Below, one piece after another: positions 55,041-64,000 of a stretch of 64,000 nucleotides of DNA. The stretch is taken from contig NZ_AUEP01000005.1 of assembly GCF_000426045.1 (NCBI RefSeq), forward strand, positions 62,001-126,000. Direction: 5' to 3'. This DNA is from Marmoricola sp. URHB0036 (GTDB lineage: Bacteria; Actinomycetota; Actinomycetes; Propionibacteriales; Nocardioidaceae). The notes below the pieces were generated by a model, which worked only from the letters and a program-made list of their open reading frames with translations, was not told the origin of the DNA and did no database searches. How positions within the stretch are numbered: position 1 is the stretch's first letter; each line of letters starts with the position of its first letter. The position numbers were made by a program, and so were the translations under genes.

Positions 55041-55547
55041 ATGGACGCACGAAACCTGCTGGTGGACCAGTTCGGCCGGATCCGGGAGCTCTTCACCGAT
55101 CTGCCCGAAGGACTCGACCAGGACACCGCCCATCATCGCCTCGGTGGCACCGGCAACCCGATCGCCTGGCTGCTCTGGCACACCGCCCGGGTGCAGGACG
55201 ACCACATCGCCGGGCTCAGCGGCGGACAGCAGGCCTGGCAGGACGGCTGGGCCGAGCGGTTCGGCTTTCCGTTCGACGACCACGACATCGGCTACGGCCA
55301 CTCCTCGGCCGACGTGGACGCGGTGCGGGTCGACGACCCGCAGGTCCTGGTGGACTACCACGCGGCGGTCCACCAGCTCACCCTCGCGTACCTCGACTCC
55401 GCCGACGCCGACGAGCTCGACCGGGTGATCGACCGCAACTGGGACCCGCCCGTGACGGCCGGGGTGCGCATCGTCAGCCTGGTGGGTGACTGCCTCCAGC
55501 ACCTGGGTCAGGCAGCCTACGTGAGGGGGCTGCTCACCGATTCGTAG
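55041..55547 (+). CDS. DinB family protein (DUF664-like)
   Basis: A 168-residue four-helix protein. Metal-ligand candidates are in PIAWLLWHTARVQDDH (near 42) and VGDCLQHLGQAAYVRG (near 150), which fits the DinB/YfiT-like fold. Actinobacterial relatives include mycothiol-dependent enzymes. The ATG at 55041 was chosen because the family begins MDARNLLVDQFGRI. It precedes an ABC exporter pair by nine bases. Confidence 0.84.
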   Translation: MDARNLLVDQFGRIRELFTDLPEGLDQDTAHHRLGGTGNPIAWLLWHTARVQDDHIAGLSGGQQAWQDGWAERFGFPFDDHDIGYGHSSADVDAVRVDDPQVLVDYHAAVHQLTLAYLDSADADELDRVIDRNWDPPVTAGVRIVSLVGDCLQHLGQAAYVRGLLTDS

Positions 55548-55556
55548 ACTCTGCGG

Positions 55557-56498
55557 GTGCCCACGCCCGTTCCGTCGTCGCCCGCGGTAGCGGTCAGCGG
55601 GCTGGTGATGAGGTACGGCGAGAAGGTGGCCGTCGACGACCTCGACCTCGTCGTCGACCGGAACACGATCACCGCCGTGCTGGGGCCCAACGGTGCCGGC
55701 AAGACGACCACGCTGGAGACCTGCGAGGGCTATCGCAAGGCGCAGCAGGGGTCGGTGTCCGTGCTCGGTCTCGATCCCCAGCGGCAGCGACGTGACCTGC
55801 TCCCCCGCATCGGCGTGATGCTCCAGGACGGCGGTGCCTGGTCCGGCGTACGCGCGATGGAGATGCTGCGGCACATCTCCCGGCTGCACGCCGACCCGCT
55901 CGACGTCGACGTGCTCGGCGAACGCCTCGGGCTCGGCGACTGCGGACGCACCCCCTACCGACGGCTCTCCGGAGGGCAGCAGCAGCGGCTCAAGCTGGCG
56001 ATGACCATCGTCGGCCGACCTGAGCTGGTGTTCGTCGACGAGCCGACCGCCGGGATGGACCCGGCTGGTCGTCGTACGACGTGGGAGCTGCTCGAGCAGC
56101 TGCGCACCGACGGCGTGACCGTCGTACTCACCACGCACCACATGGACGAGGCCGAGCGCCTCGCCGACCGCATCCACATCATCGACCGCGGGCGGATGAT
56201 CGCCTCCGGCACTCCGCTCGAGCTCACCCGCGGCGGCAGCTCGACGATCCGGCTGGTCGTCACCAAGCCGTTCCCTGACGGCGCTCCCGAGTCGTTGAGG
56301 CAGGCCCTCGGCCACCACCTCGAGGTGACCACCATCAGCGACGTCAGCCTGCTGATCACGGGCCCCGCCGACAGCACCACCCTGGCCACGGTCTCGGGCT
56401 GGTGCGAGCAGCAGGGCGTGCTTCCGGAGTCGCTCAACCTCGGGCAGCGGACCCTCGAGGACACGTTCCTGGAGATCACCGGACGTGAGCTGTCGTGA
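55557..56498 (+). CDS. ABC-2 exporter ATP-binding protein
   Basis: A 313-residue ATPase with Walker A LGPNGAGKTTTLETCEGY near residue 42, signature RLSGGQQQRLKLAMTIVG and Walker B LVFVDEPTAGMDPAG, then the H-loop LTTHHMDEAERLADR. The C-terminal domain (about 220-313) is typical of drug or lipid exporters. The GTG start lies nine bases after the DinB gene and the stop overlaps the permease start by GTGA. The order ABC, permease, ctaA suggests a tie with heme or oxidase assembly. Confidence 0.92.
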   Translation: MPTPVPSSPAVAVSGLVMRYGEKVAVDDLDLVVDRNTITAVLGPNGAGKTTTLETCEGYRKAQQGSVSVLGLDPQRQRRDLLPRIGVMLQDGGAWSGVRAMEMLRHISRLHADPLDVDVLGERLGLGDCGRTPYRRLSGGQQQRLKLAMTIVGRPELVFVDEPTAGMDPAGRRTTWELLEQLRTDGVTVVLTTHHMDEAERLADRIHIIDRGRMIASGTPLELTRGGSSTIRLVVTKPFPDGAPESLRQALGHHLEVTTISDVSLLITGPADSTTLATVSGWCEQQGVLPESLNLGQRTLEDTFLEITGRELS

Positions 56499-57268
56499 AT
56501 CAACCGACGGGCACCTTCACCCCCCGCCCCGGAGCCGCTCCCCTGGCCCGCCAGGTGCTGGCCCAGGCCTCGATGGAGTCGAGGCTGATGCTGCGCAACG
56601 GCGAGCAGCTGCTGCTGGCCGTGGTGATCCCGGTGATCGTGCTCATCGGCGCCGTCACCGCGGCCGACCACCTCGACCTCGGTCTCTCGCACCGTCCGAT
56701 CGATGAGTTCACCCCTGGCGTCCTCGCGCTCGCGGTGATGTCCACGGCGTTCACCTCACTGGCCATCGCGACCGGCTTCGAGCGGCGGTACGGCGTGATC
56801 AAGCGACTGGGGTCCTCCCCCCTGCCGCGCTCGGGACTGCTGCTCGGCAAGGTCGGCGCCCTGCTGCTGGTCGAGCTGCTCCAGATCGCGATCATCTCGG
56901 CCGTCGCCCTCACCCTCGACTGGCAGCCGCATGCCTCGCTGCTCGCAGCCCTGCTCGCGATCGTGCTGGGCACCGCAGCCTTCGCGGCGCTCGGGCTCTT
57001 CGTGGCCGGAGTCATGCGTGCCGAGGCGACGCTCGCGCTGGCCAACCTGGTCTACCTGTTGCTGCTGGCGGGTGGGGCCGTCGTACTCCCCGCGTCGGCC
57101 TACGGCGGGTTCGGCACGGTCGCCAAGCTGCTGCCGTCGGGTGCCCTCGGCAACGCCCTGCGGCACGCCCTCTGGTCGGGCGGCTACGCGTGGAGCTCGA
57201 TGCTGGTGCTGCTCGTGTGGGCCGCCGTCGGCGCCGTGCTCACTGCGAGGACGTTCACGTGGGAGTGA
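56495..57268 (+). CDS. ABC-2 type exporter permease
   Basis: A 257-residue membrane protein with six likely helices. ATGFERRYGVIKRLGSSPLPRSGLL in the second loop is a hallmark of ABC-2 permeases. It is coupled to the preceding ATPase by GTGA and to ctaA by a four-base overlap. The substrate is unknown; the position next to ctaA recalls the actinobacterial ABC pair linked with heme A synthesis. Confidence 0.9.
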   Translation: MNQPTGTFTPRPGAAPLARQVLAQASMESRLMLRNGEQLLLAVVIPVIVLIGAVTAADHLDLGLSHRPIDEFTPGVLALAVMSTAFTSLAIATGFERRYGVIKRLGSSPLPRSGLLLGKVGALLLVELLQIAIISAVALTLDWQPHASLLAALLAIVLGTAAFAALGLFVAGVMRAEATLALANLVYLLLLAGGAVVLPASAYGGFGTVAKLLPSGALGNALRHALWSGGYAWSSMLVLLVWAAVGAVLTARTFTWE

Positions 57269-58143
57269 GCCAGGGGCTGGGCGACCGGACCTGGCTGCGT
57301 CGTCTGGGCTGGGCCACGCTGCTCGCCAACATGGGCATCGTGCTCACCGGCGGTGCGGTGCGCTTGACCGGATCCGGGCTCGGTTGCCCGACGTGGCCGC
57401 GGTGCCACGGCAGCTCGTTCACGCCGCACGGCGCCCTCGACGCCCACTCGGTGATCGAGTTCGGCAACCGGACCCTGACGTTCGTCCTCACCGCCATCGC
57501 GATCGCGACCTTCGTGAGCGCGTGGCGCTCGGGTCGGGCCGAGCTGCGGCGCCTCGCCCTCTGGCTGGGCCTGAGCGTCCCGGCGCAGGCGGTGCTGGGC
57601 GGCATCACGGTGCTCACCGACCTGAACCCCTGGGTGGTGGCCTTCCACCTGCTGTTCTCGATGGCGATCATCAGCCTGGCGGTGCTCTACCTCTGGCGGA
57701 TCGACCATCCCCACAGCGACCCTGCGCTGCCGCCCCGGCTCGGCGCACTCGCGTGGGCGACGTACGCCGCAGGATGGCTGGTGCTCGCGCTCGGGACCGT
57801 CGTGACCGGCTCGGGCCCGCATGCCGGCGACGCCACTGCACCCCGCAACGGCCTCGACCCGCTCCAGCTCTCCCAGGCCCATGCCGACGCCGTCTTCCTG
57901 TTCGTGGGGCTCTCGCTCGGCCTGCTGCTAGCGCTGCGCGGGTTCGGGGCGCCGGCAGTCGTGGTGCGTGCCGCTGCCGTGCTGGTGGCCGTGGAGCTCG
58001 GCCAGGGGCTGATCGGCTTCGTGCAGTACGTCACCGACCTGCCGATCGTGCTGGTCGAGTTCCACCTGCTCGGCGCCACGCTGGTCGCCGCGACGCTCAC
58101 CTGGGTGCTGCTGCAGGTGCGAGCGGCCGTCTTCCCCCGCTGA
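57265..58143 (+). CDS. ctaA: Heme A synthase (CtaA/COX15)
   Basis: A 292-residue membrane protein with about eight helices. Heme-ligand His candidates are in DAHSVIEFGNR, FHLLFSMA, QAHADAVFLF and EFHLLGATLV, and a Cys pair lies in GLGCPTWPRCHG, as in bacterial CtaA. It oxidises heme O to heme A for aa3-type oxidase. The GTG at 57265 overlaps the permease stop by GTGA; GTG at 57259 is an alternative. Confidence 0.93.
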   Translation: MSQGLGDRTWLRRLGWATLLANMGIVLTGGAVRLTGSGLGCPTWPRCHGSSFTPHGALDAHSVIEFGNRTLTFVLTAIAIATFVSAWRSGRAELRRLALWLGLSVPAQAVLGGITVLTDLNPWVVAFHLLFSMAIISLAVLYLWRIDHPHSDPALPPRLGALAWATYAAGWLVLALGTVVTGSGPHAGDATAPRNGLDPLQLSQAHADAVFLFVGLSLGLLLALRGFGAPAVVVRAAAVLVAVELGQGLIGFVQYVTDLPIVLVEFHLLGATLVAATLTWVLLQVRAAVFPR

Positions 58144-58277
58144 CGGCCAGAGTGTCCTTCCGCGGACTGGGTCGTTGAACGGTCGCGGCGCCGGCCGTGC
58201 CCCGCGCCGGCCGGCGTCGCCTGTGGTGGAATGTGGCCCGTCGAATCAGCCAGGACGAGTCAGAAGGAGGGCAGCTG

Positions 58278-58829
58278 ATGCCCCGGACGGCACCCAGCCG
58301 CACTCGACTCGGACTCGTCGCGGCCGGTCTGCTGCTCCTCTCCGGCTGCGGTGGCTCGGAGCCCGAGGCGCTCAAGCCGATGGAGCCCGAGGTGCCCGCC
58401 GACCTCTGCGCGACGGTGCCCGCGGCCGCCAAGGCGGGGCTGGTGACGAACTCCGACTCCGACACCGACGGCAACCCGATCGCAGCCTGCTCGCTCCGCT
58501 CGCCCGACGGCTCCAAGGGGCAGGTCCGGGCCGTGATCACCTGGCTGCAGCTCGACGACGACGTCACCGCCGAGGACGTTCTGGCGAGCCAGTGCCGTGC
58601 GATCAACCGCACGGAGTTCAAGGAGCAGGCCGGCTTCACCGCGCAGGGTGCCGACAAGGCCTGCGCCGCGAGCGCCGCTGCCGCCGGCACCGACTCGGCC
58701 ACCATGGCGGCGGTCAAGGACCGCGAGGTCGTGACGGTGCGCTACACCTCGGACCCGCCCGGCACTCCCGCGGCGCTGCAGCGTTCGCAGCAGATGCTGG
58801 AGGGCGTGCTCTCCTCGGTCGCCGGATAG
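58278..58829 (+). CDS. Lipoprotein, DUF3558-like
   Basis: A 183-residue lipoprotein. Signal peptide residues 1-24 end in the lipobox LLLLSGC, with Cys as the predicted lipidated residue. The mature part has two later Cys pairs (DLCATVPAA with AACSLRS, and ASQCRAIN with KACAASA) likely to form disulfides. It resembles DUF3558 lipoproteins of actinobacteria; the role is unknown. AAGGAGG precedes the ATG at 58278. Confidence 0.75.
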   Translation: MPRTAPSRTRLGLVAAGLLLLSGCGGSEPEALKPMEPEVPADLCATVPAAAKAGLVTNSDSDTDGNPIAACSLRSPDGSKGQVRAVITWLQLDDDVTAEDVLASQCRAINRTEFKEQAGFTAQGADKACAASAAAAGTDSATMAAVKDREVVTVRYTSDPPGTPAALQRSQQMLEGVLSSVAG

Positions 58830-58842
58830 CCACCGGCTCCCC

Positions 58843-60027
58843 ATGAGCGGCGGTCTCCCCGCGGTCCCGTGGCACCGGCCGATGTCGGGCCGGGACCCCG
58901 AAGAGGAACATCGGGCCTCGACGCCGCTCGAGCTGTTCTTCGACCTCTGCTTCGTGGTCGCAGTCGCTGCCGTGGCCGCGACTCTCCACCACGACCTCGC
59001 GCACGGTCACCTGGCCGGTATCGCCGGCTACGCCATGGTGTTCTTCGCGATCTGGTGGGCGTGGGTCAACTACTCGTGGTTCGCCAGCGCCTACGACACC
59101 GACGACATCATCTTCCGGCTGCTCACCTTCGTGGTGATGACAGGTGTCCTCGTGCTCGCCGCCGGGGCTCCCCGTGCCGCTGGGGCGGAGCACAACTTCT
59201 GGGTCGTGGTCATCGGCTACCTGATCATGCGGGTCGCGATGATCCCGCTCTGGCTGCGCGTGGCCCGCGAGCACGCGGACGTCCGTCGTACGGCGCTGCG
59301 GTACGCCGGGGCGGTGGCGTTCATCCAGCTGCTGTGGGTGCTCCGGACGATCTTCCTGGCCCACGGCACGGCCAGCTGGGTCTCGTTCGTGGCGCTGGCA
59401 GGGCTGGAGATGCTCGGACCATGGTGGGCGGAGCGGACCGGATCGACACCGTGGCACCGGCACCACATCGCCGAGCGCTACGAGCTGTTCACGATCATCG
59501 TGCTGGGCGAGGTGATCCTCGCGACCACGACGGCGATCTCCGGTGCCCTCGACACCCACGGGCTGGACACGCAGCTGCTCCTGCTGATCGTCGGAGCGCT
59601 GCTCATGGTCTTCTCGATGTGGTGGATCTACTTCAAGCAGCCGATGGTCGACTCGCTCACGCGGGAGGACTCGTTCGTGTTCGGCTACGTGCACGGCTTC
59701 GTCTTCGCCAGCATCGCGGCCGTCGGCGCCTGCCTCGCGACCCTGGTCGACCTCGTCGAGGGCAAGGCCCACATCCACGCGCAGACCGGTGTGCTCCTGC
59801 TCGTGGGGGCCGTCAGCATCTACCTGCTGGTGATCGCCGGCCTGCACTCCCTGGCCGACGCGGGACTGCGCAACGCGCTCCCGGCGCTGCTCGTCGTCGC
59901 CGCGCTGTGGGTGGTCGGGCTGCTCGGGCTGGCGCCCGGCACGAGCGTGCTGCTCGTCGGCGTGGCCCTGGCGGCGAGCCTGGCCGACCACGTACGGCGT
60001 ACGAACCGCGCGGTGCTCACCGCTTGA
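58843..60027 (+). CDS. Low-temperature-requirement A (LtrA) family membrane protein
   Basis: A 394-residue membrane protein with about 11 hydrophobic helices. Family motifs are [20 protein letters not shown] near residue 28, [16 protein letters not shown] near 70 and [20 protein letters not shown] near 206. LtrA was named for cold growth in Listeria; its biochemical role is unknown. The ATG at 58843 follows the lipoprotein gene by 13 bases. Its end overlaps the convergent ctaB gene by 11 bases. Confidence 0.9.
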   Translation: MSGGLPAVPWHRPMSGRDPEEEHRASTPLELFFDLCFVVAVAAVAATLHHDLAHGHLAGIAGYAMVFFAIWWAWVNYSWFASAYDTDDIIFRLLTFVVMTGVLVLAAGAPRAAGAEHNFWVVVIGYLIMRVAMIPLWLRVAREHADVRRTALRYAGAVAFIQLLWVLRTIFLAHGTASWVSFVALAGLEMLGPWWAERTGSTPWHRHHIAERYELFTIIVLGEVILATTTAISGALDTHGLDTQLLLLIVGALLMVFSMWWIYFKQPMVDSLTREDSFVFGYVHGFVFASIAAVGACLATLVDLVEGKAHIHAQTGVLLLVGAVSIYLLVIAGLHSLADAGLRNALPALLVVAALWVVGLLGLAPGTSVLLVGVALAASLADHVRRTNRAVLTA

Positions 60028-60958
60028 TGAGCGGGTCCAGCGCGACGGCCACGAACAACAGCGAGAGATACATGTTGGACCAGTGGAACAGCCGCATCGG
60101 GCGTACGTCGCGCAGCTCGTTGCTGCGCTTGGCCCGCTGCCACATCAGGTGCGCCTCGACGAGGAACCCGGCGCCGAGCACGACGGCGACGACCGGGTAG
60201 AGCAGGTGGGTGTCGGCGATCGGCCAGAGCGCCAGGGAGACCGCCACCATCACCCACGAGTAGGCGACGATCTGCTTGGCCACGCCCTCGGCGTCCTTGA
60301 CCACCGGGAGCATCGGCACATCGACGCGTGCGTAGTCCTCGCGGTAGCGCATCGCCAGCGCCCAGGTGTGCGGCGGAGTCCAGAAGAACACCACCAGGAA
60401 CAGCACCACCGGCGGCCAGGCGAGCTCGTTGGTGACGGCGGTCCAGCCGATCAGCGTCGGGAAGCAGCCGGCGAGGCCGCCCCACACGATGTTCTGGGTC
60501 GTACGACGCTTGAGCACCATCGTGTAGCCGAAGAGGTAGAAGGCACTCGCCGCGAGCGCCAGACCCGACGAGAGCCAGTTGACCCAGAAGCCGAGGACCA
60601 GGGTCGAGACCACGACGAGCACCAGCCCGAAGACCAGGGCCGCCCGGGGGGTGACGATGTGGCGGGGCAGCGCACGACGGCGCGTGCGGCGCATCTGCTC
60701 GTCGATGTCGCGGTCGTAGACGCAGTTGAGCGCGTTGGCGCTGCCCGCGGAGAGGGTGCCACCGACGACGGTCGCGACCACCAGCCACAGCGGCGGCACT
60801 CCGCGCTGGGCGAAGAACATCACCGGCACGGTGGTGAGCAGGAGCAGCTCGATGACCCGGGGCTTGGTGAGCCCGACGTAGGCCCCGATGACGTCACGCA
60901 GCGTCGACCGACCCGAGGGGTGTGCCCGGACGGACACCTCGGAATCGAGGGCGGTCAC
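60017..60958 (-). CDS. ctaB: Heme O synthase (protoheme IX farnesyltransferase)
   Basis: A 313-residue membrane prenyltransferase of the UbiA superfamily with about nine helices. The first Asp-rich motif is [18 protein letters not shown] near residue 76; the second-site region is [16 protein letters not shown]. It adds farnesyl to heme B for heme O, the substrate of CtaA encoded 3 kb away. The GTG at 60958 was chosen. It is divergent from transketolase with a 148-base promoter region between. Confidence 0.95.
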   Translation of the reverse strand: MTALDSEVSVRAHPSGRSTLRDVIGAYVGLTKPRVIELLLLTTVPVMFFAQRGVPPLWLVVATVVGGTLSAGSANALNCVYDRDIDEQMRRTRRRALPRHIVTPRAALVFGLVLVVVSTLVLGFWVNWLSSGLALAASAFYLFGYTMVLKRRTTQNIVWGGLAGCFPTLIGWTAVTNELAWPPVVLFLVVFFWTPPHTWALAMRYREDYARVDVPMLPVVKDAEGVAKQIVAYSWVMVAVSLALWPIADTHLLYPVVAVVLGAGFLVEAHLMWQRAKRSNELRDVRPMRLFHWSNMYLSLLFVAVALDPLIKR

Positions 60959-61106
60959 TGCGCCTCGCCTTCGGGATTGGGGGTACAGACCGAGTGAGTC
61001 TATCTCCGGGCTGCCGCCCACCCCGCATCGACCGGGGTGACCGGGGTACCCGCTGCGGACTAGGCTCGATCCTGTCGACGTACCCCCTGGGAAGGACGCT
61101 CTCTCC

Positions 61107-63209
<2,103 letters not shown>

Positions 63210-63263
63210 ACAGCACGGTCGGGACCACCGGCAACCGATCAACGACGACAGGGAGTGCATCAC

Positions 63264-64000
63264 ATGACTGACCACCTGCAGGAGCTGACGGAGGCTGGGG
63301 TCTCCATCTGGCTCGACGACCTCTCACGCGAGCGCCTCGAGACCGGCAACCTCGCCGACCTGGTCCAGGACGACCACGTCGTGGGCGTGACCACCAACCC
63401 CTCGATCTTCGCCGCGGCCATCGCCGACGGCGAGCGGTACACCGACCAGGTCCGCCAGCTCGCCGCCGAGGGCGCCGACGTCGACCGGACGGTCTTCGCC
63501 CTGACGACGACCGACGTACGCAACGCCTGCGATGTCCTCAAGCCGGTGTTCGACGCCACCAACGGGGTCGACGGGCGGGTCTCGATCGAGGTCGCGCCTG
63601 ATCTCGCCTTCGACACCGACGAGACCCTGGGCTCCGCCAAGGAGCTGTGGAAGGAGGTCGACCGGGAGAACCTCTTCATCAAGATCCCGGCCACCACCGA
63701 GGGCGCCCCAGCGATCAGCGACGCGCTCGCGGAGGGGATCAGCATCAACGTCACGCTGATCTTCGGCCTCGACCGCTACCAGGGGGTCATGGAGGCCTAC
63801 GCCGCCGGCCTCGAGAAGGCGCTCGACGCCGGGCTGGACCTCTCCAAGATCCACTCGGTCGCGTCGTTCTTCGTCTCGCGGGTCGACACCGAGATCGACA
63901 ACCGGCTGAACAAGACCGGCGCCCCGGACGACCTGCGCGGCAAGGCCGGTGTCGCCAACGCCCGGCTCGCCTACGAGGCCTACGAGAAGTTCTTCTCCGG
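63264..64000 (+). CDS. tal: Transaldolase (3' end beyond window)
   Basis: The first 245 residues of transaldolase. The N-terminal [20 protein letters not shown] and [13 protein letters not shown] are typical of the actinobacterial form, and the Schiff-base Lys lies in [17 protein letters not shown] near residue 140. [14 protein letters not shown] follows. It transfers a dihydroxyacetone unit between sugar phosphates and would be cotranscribed with tkt. GGGAG precedes the ATG at 63264. Confidence 0.96.
   Translation, partial: MTDHLQELTEAGVSIWLDDLSRERLETGNLADLVQDDHVVGVTTNPSIFAAAIADGERYTDQVRQLAAEGADVDRTVFALTTTDVRNACDVLKPVFDATNGVDGRVSIEVAPDLAFDTDETLGSAKELWKEVDRENLFIKIPATTEGAPAISDALAEGISINVTLIFGLDRYQGVMEAYAAGLEKALDAGLDLSKIHSVASFFVSRVDTEIDNRLNKTGAPDDLRGKAGVANARLAYEAYEKFFS

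Overview
The window is a 64 kb piece of a very GC-rich actinobacterial chromosome, most like Nocardioides or a relative in the Nocardioidaceae. This placement is inferred from the gene content, the frequent GTG starts, the many four-base ATGA/GTGA gene overlaps, the SufR-led suf operon, an actinobacterial VLRF1 release factor, DinB-fold proteins of the mycothiol-linked type, and a bio operon carrying a BsaP-like small cysteine protein. I saw no rRNA, tRNA, insertion sequence, phage or CRISPR array. No gap between genes exceeds about 210 bases, and several convergent genes abut or overlap.

Layout from left to right. 1-3.5 kb: a truncated three-PAS histidine kinase, a SpoU/TrmH RNA methyltransferase and a fused siroheme synthase. 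3.5-7.3 kb: a PEBP-like protein, catalase, an alpha/beta hydrolase and a small membrane protein. 7.3-10.6 kb, leftward: a TSUP permease, an SPFH protein, NfeD and an ABC ATPase. 10.7-17.2 kb, rightward: an unknown protein, phosphoserine phosphatase (SerB), then cyanophycinase and cyanophycin synthetase, with a SixA phosphatase transcribed the other way. 17.2-21.4 kb, leftward and facing the cyanophycin pair: an operon of dodecin, a CphA-like Mur ligase without an ATP-grasp domain, a DHA2-type exporter and a NYN/LOTUS protein. 21.5-30.7 kb: mixed genes including MoaA, SURF1, an atypical SDR, an ABC exporter, an enoyl-CoA hydratase-like protein, an ABC-F protein, a zinc metalloprotease and a deaminase. 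30.8-35.1 kb: a biotin operon bioB-bsaP-bioA-bioF-bioD. 35.1-38.1 kb: an ABC drug exporter pair divergent from a MarR/GbsR-type regulator, with a palindrome between them. 38.1-41 kb: a secreted PKD-repeat protein and a stand-alone receiver protein. 41.2-43.6 kb: a 788-residue fusion of 3-phosphoglycerate dehydrogenase, ACT domain and DUF1015. 43.6-48.3 kb: a phosphotransferase, an amino-acid permease with a C-terminal USP-like domain, acVLRF1 and a DinB-fold protein. 48.3-54.8 kb: the complete suf operon sufR-sufB-sufD-Rieske-sufC-sufS-sufU-sufT. 55-64 kb: a DinB protein, an ABC-2 exporter pair, heme A synthase, a lipoprotein, an LtrA-like protein, heme O synthase, transketolase and a partial transaldolase.

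How the genes fit together. The suf operon supplies Fe-S clusters that BioB and MoaA in this window need. CtaA, CtaB and SURF1 serve cytochrome c oxidase assembly. The SerA fusion and SerB catalyse the first and last steps of serine synthesis. Transketolase and transaldolase form the non-oxidative pentose phosphate branch. CphA and CphB make and degrade cyanophycin, a nitrogen-storage polymer.

The most unusual items are the SerA-DUF1015 fusion, the CphA-like ligase that has lost its ATP-grasp half, an SDR without the YxxxK catalytic pair, exact-period internal duplications in the PAS kinase and the PKD protein, and a set of perfect or near-perfect palindromes placed mainly at the ends of genes and between convergent operons.
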